A stretch of DNA of 64,000 nucleotides from Craterostigma plantagineum. Taxonomy: Eukaryota; Streptophyta; Magnoliopsida; Lamiales; Linderniaceae. The position numbers and the translations under genes were made by a program. The stretch spans positions 248,001-312,000 of the forward strand of contig JAPQWV010000051.1 of assembly GCA_027422505.1 (NCBI GenBank), written 5' to 3'. The notes below the pieces were generated by a model. That model was not told where the DNA came from. It worked only from the letters and a program-made list of their open reading frames with translations, and searched no databases. Shown here one piece after another: positions 62,248 to 64,000 of this stretch (positions are counted from its first letter, which is position 1; the number at the start of each line of letters is the position of its first letter).

Positions 62248-62732
62248 GTTGATATCAAGGTTGTTAAAACAGGACCGGACCGGCCGGTTCAAGCCGGAAG
62301 CCGGCGAACCAGCTGGAAATCCGGTCCTGTCTAATTTTATTTAAAAAAGTTAAAACAAATAGAAAAAATACTAAAGAAAGAAAAATGAATGAAGGACAGA
62401 TTTAGTGGTTGGTCAAATGGTTAACTTGTGGGCTTAATATTCAAATGGGCCGGGTTTGATTCTCATGTACCTCACAATAGTTTTTATTTATAATTAACTC
62501 ATGAACCCAATATTTATTTTCATTTACTTTTGACCCCAAGTTTAAAGATTTAACTTTTGTCAATCCATGGTATAATTAATTTTTAATCACCAACCCAATT
62601 ATACATTTTATTATATTTATAGATACTGATTTCGGTTTGATTCCGGTTTTATACCGGTTAAACCACTAAACCTTAAACCACTAAAATTTTCGGTCCGGTT
62701 CAAAAACCCGGTTTCAGAACCTTGGTTGATAT
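62248..62732. mobile_element. hAT-type MITE with 8-bp target duplication
   Basis: The element (62256-62724, 469 bp) starts CAAGGTTGTTAAAACAGG and ends CGGTTTCAGAACCTTG, and is flanked by GTTGATAT at 62248-62255 and 62725-62732. Both halves are rich in CCGGTTC motifs. The centre (about 62400-62480) has tRNA-like A- and B-box sequences. No transposase. Confidence 0.9.
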
Positions 62733-62769
62733 ATGTATCTAAGGGGAATAATTAGATTACCTATGTCTG

Positions 62770-62800
62770 AGTCGGGCCGGCCCAATGGGCCCAAACAATG
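62770..62800 (+). promoter_or_regulatory. GGCCCA/TGGGCC boxes upstream of proteasome beta5
   Basis: GGGCCGGCCCAATGGGCCCAA combines three overlapping site II type motifs about 500 bp before the ATG. A probable leader intron runs from AATCAG/GTACGC (about 62919) to an acceptor at GACGTAG (about 63285). Confidence 0.5.
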
Positions 62801-63290
62801 ACCCGACCCGAAATCACACAGTGCACCTTGAATTGGGGCGCAAGAAAACGTTTGTGCCTTTTTCACTGCTGCTGCTTCTGAAAATTCTCTATTCTTAGCT
62901 TCCAAGCTGCAAAAATCAGGTACGCTTGTTTGAGACGTGTTTCATCTGATTTCGTTGTCTGGAAATCGCATCTTTGCATTTGAGCTGTCATCAATTTCGG
63001 TCATTAAGGTATGTTGTTGCAATCGTGGTGGATGGTTTGTATTATGGCGATCTTATTCTTCAGAGTGTAATATCGCATACTCCAGCTGAATAATAGTGTT
63101 TCTGAAATTTCGGGCATCGTTTTTTTGTTAGTTGTAATTTTCTTCATCTTCAGCTAGGAGTTGCATTGGTGTGGAGTTAGGCAGCTAATTGATGTAGTTA
63201 GATACACATGTCATCTGTGTCTAGTGTAGACTGAGTGAGTTCAGCTTAATTAGCCTTTCAAGTTTTTGCCTATTCACTGACGTAGGGAAA

Positions 63291-64000
63291 ATGATGAAGA
63301 TCGATTTTGGTGAACTTGATGCATCTGCTCCGTTGAAGAAATACACGGCCGATGATGGTCATTCTGAGATTCTATCTCCGCCGTGTTTTCAGCTTCCTGG
63401 TTCTACCAATGATGTAAGGGAGAATCCGTTTGTTGTATCTTCGGCTAATAAAAGATGAGTAATGAAGCTCCGAGTCTCTGATTATGAATTGTTATTTACT
63501 CCGATTTTTGTTTCGGGTCGTTTTAGTTCGACAGGTTTCTGAAAGATGCAGTGCAGATGGTGAAACCTGCGAAGGGGACAACAACGCTGGCTTTCATATT
63601 CAAAGATGGCGTGATGGTGGCTGCAGATTCTCGGGCAAGCATGGGAGGATATATATGTGAGGCTGTAGTCTATATATGTTATGTGTGTGTGTTTTTTACT
63701 TTGTGTGATATGATAGCTACTTCTGTTGGGATTAATGTATATATTTGCTCTTGGCAGCATCACAATCTGTCAAGAAAATCATTGAAATAAACCCTTACAT
63801 GCTTGGGACAATGGCTGGGGGTGCTGCGGATTGCCAGTTCTGGCACAGAAACCTGGGAATTAAGGTATCCCAAATACAACAGTGCTGATTTGTTCTTATC
63901 ATGGATACACGCCTTGAAACATCGATTTTCTCTTGGTTTTGTTTGGGTAATGAGTCTCATCTCGTTACTTGAATTGATAGAGTTTTTCTAGCCTTCAAGC
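63291..64000 (+). CDS. PBE: 20S proteasome beta5 subunit, 5' part
   Basis: The chymotrypsin-like catalytic subunit of the 20S core. Exons in view: 63291-63413, 63527-63656 and 63758-63864; the remainder lies beyond the window. It starts [15 protein letters not shown] with a 58-residue propeptide. Cleavage after G58 in VKPAKG would expose catalytic Thr59 ([20 protein letters not shown]). The substrate-pocket region [20 protein letters not shown] and [20 protein letters not shown] follow, as in plant PBE1/PBE2. The donor at 63865 (GTATCC) begins an intron that runs to the window end. A small overlapping frame in that intron (63803-63991) is not real. Two adjacent ATGs are possible; I chose the first. 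Confidence 0.95.

Overview
This window is nuclear genomic DNA from a flowering plant, most likely a eudicot. The genes have short introns with GT/AG ends, AT-rich intergenic DNA, plant-only families (NPY/NPH3, JINGUBANG, serine-rich small protein, TAA1/TAR, DUF239 neprosin) and plant retrotransposons primed by initiator Met-tRNA. I cannot name the species. Gene structures were read by hand from splice sites, reading frame and family similarity; nothing was searched or computed.

Layout. 1-13 kb is repeat-rich: GGTACC-rich minisatellites, a 117-bp array, a retroelement gag remnant fused to a stray copy of the TAR promoter and exon 1, a 397-bp satellite-like array, a damaged neprosin-family gene, and a complete TAA1/TAR auxin-biosynthesis gene. 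13-20 kb is transposon territory, with a 2.7-kb copia element that has LTRs, target duplication, PBS and PPT but carries only gag-protease. 20-23.3 kb holds a ribose-phosphate pyrophosphokinase pseudogene. 24.6-25.2 kb is a hAT-type MITE. 26.3-33.2 kb has MAK16 (+), a small serine-rich protein (+) and an NPY/NPH3 BTB gene (-). 34-41 kb is AT-rich with foldback, TRIM-like and nested MITE elements. 41.4-50.9 kb has SF3A1 (+), a SufE-like gene (-) and an 11-exon O-fucosyltransferase (-) whose upstream start appears to be CTG. 51.6-54 kb is a GGTACC element split by a 2.0-kb solo LTR. 57.6-61 kb has a JINGUBANG-like WD40 gene and an R2R3-MYB gene, both minus. 62.3-62.7 kb is a second hAT MITE, and from 63.3 kb the proteasome beta5 gene starts and runs off the end.

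The genes do not form a pathway. MAK16 (60S ribosome assembly), SF3A1 (U2 snRNP), the O-fucosyltransferase and proteasome beta5 look like housekeeping genes and share GGCCCA/TGGGCT boxes upstream. TAR and NPY both belong to auxin biology but lie 18 kb apart with no sign of linkage. The least ordinary material is the GGTACC-rich terminal-inverted-repeat family, seen at three places, together with the TAR fragment that begins at the exact base where one of these elements ends.
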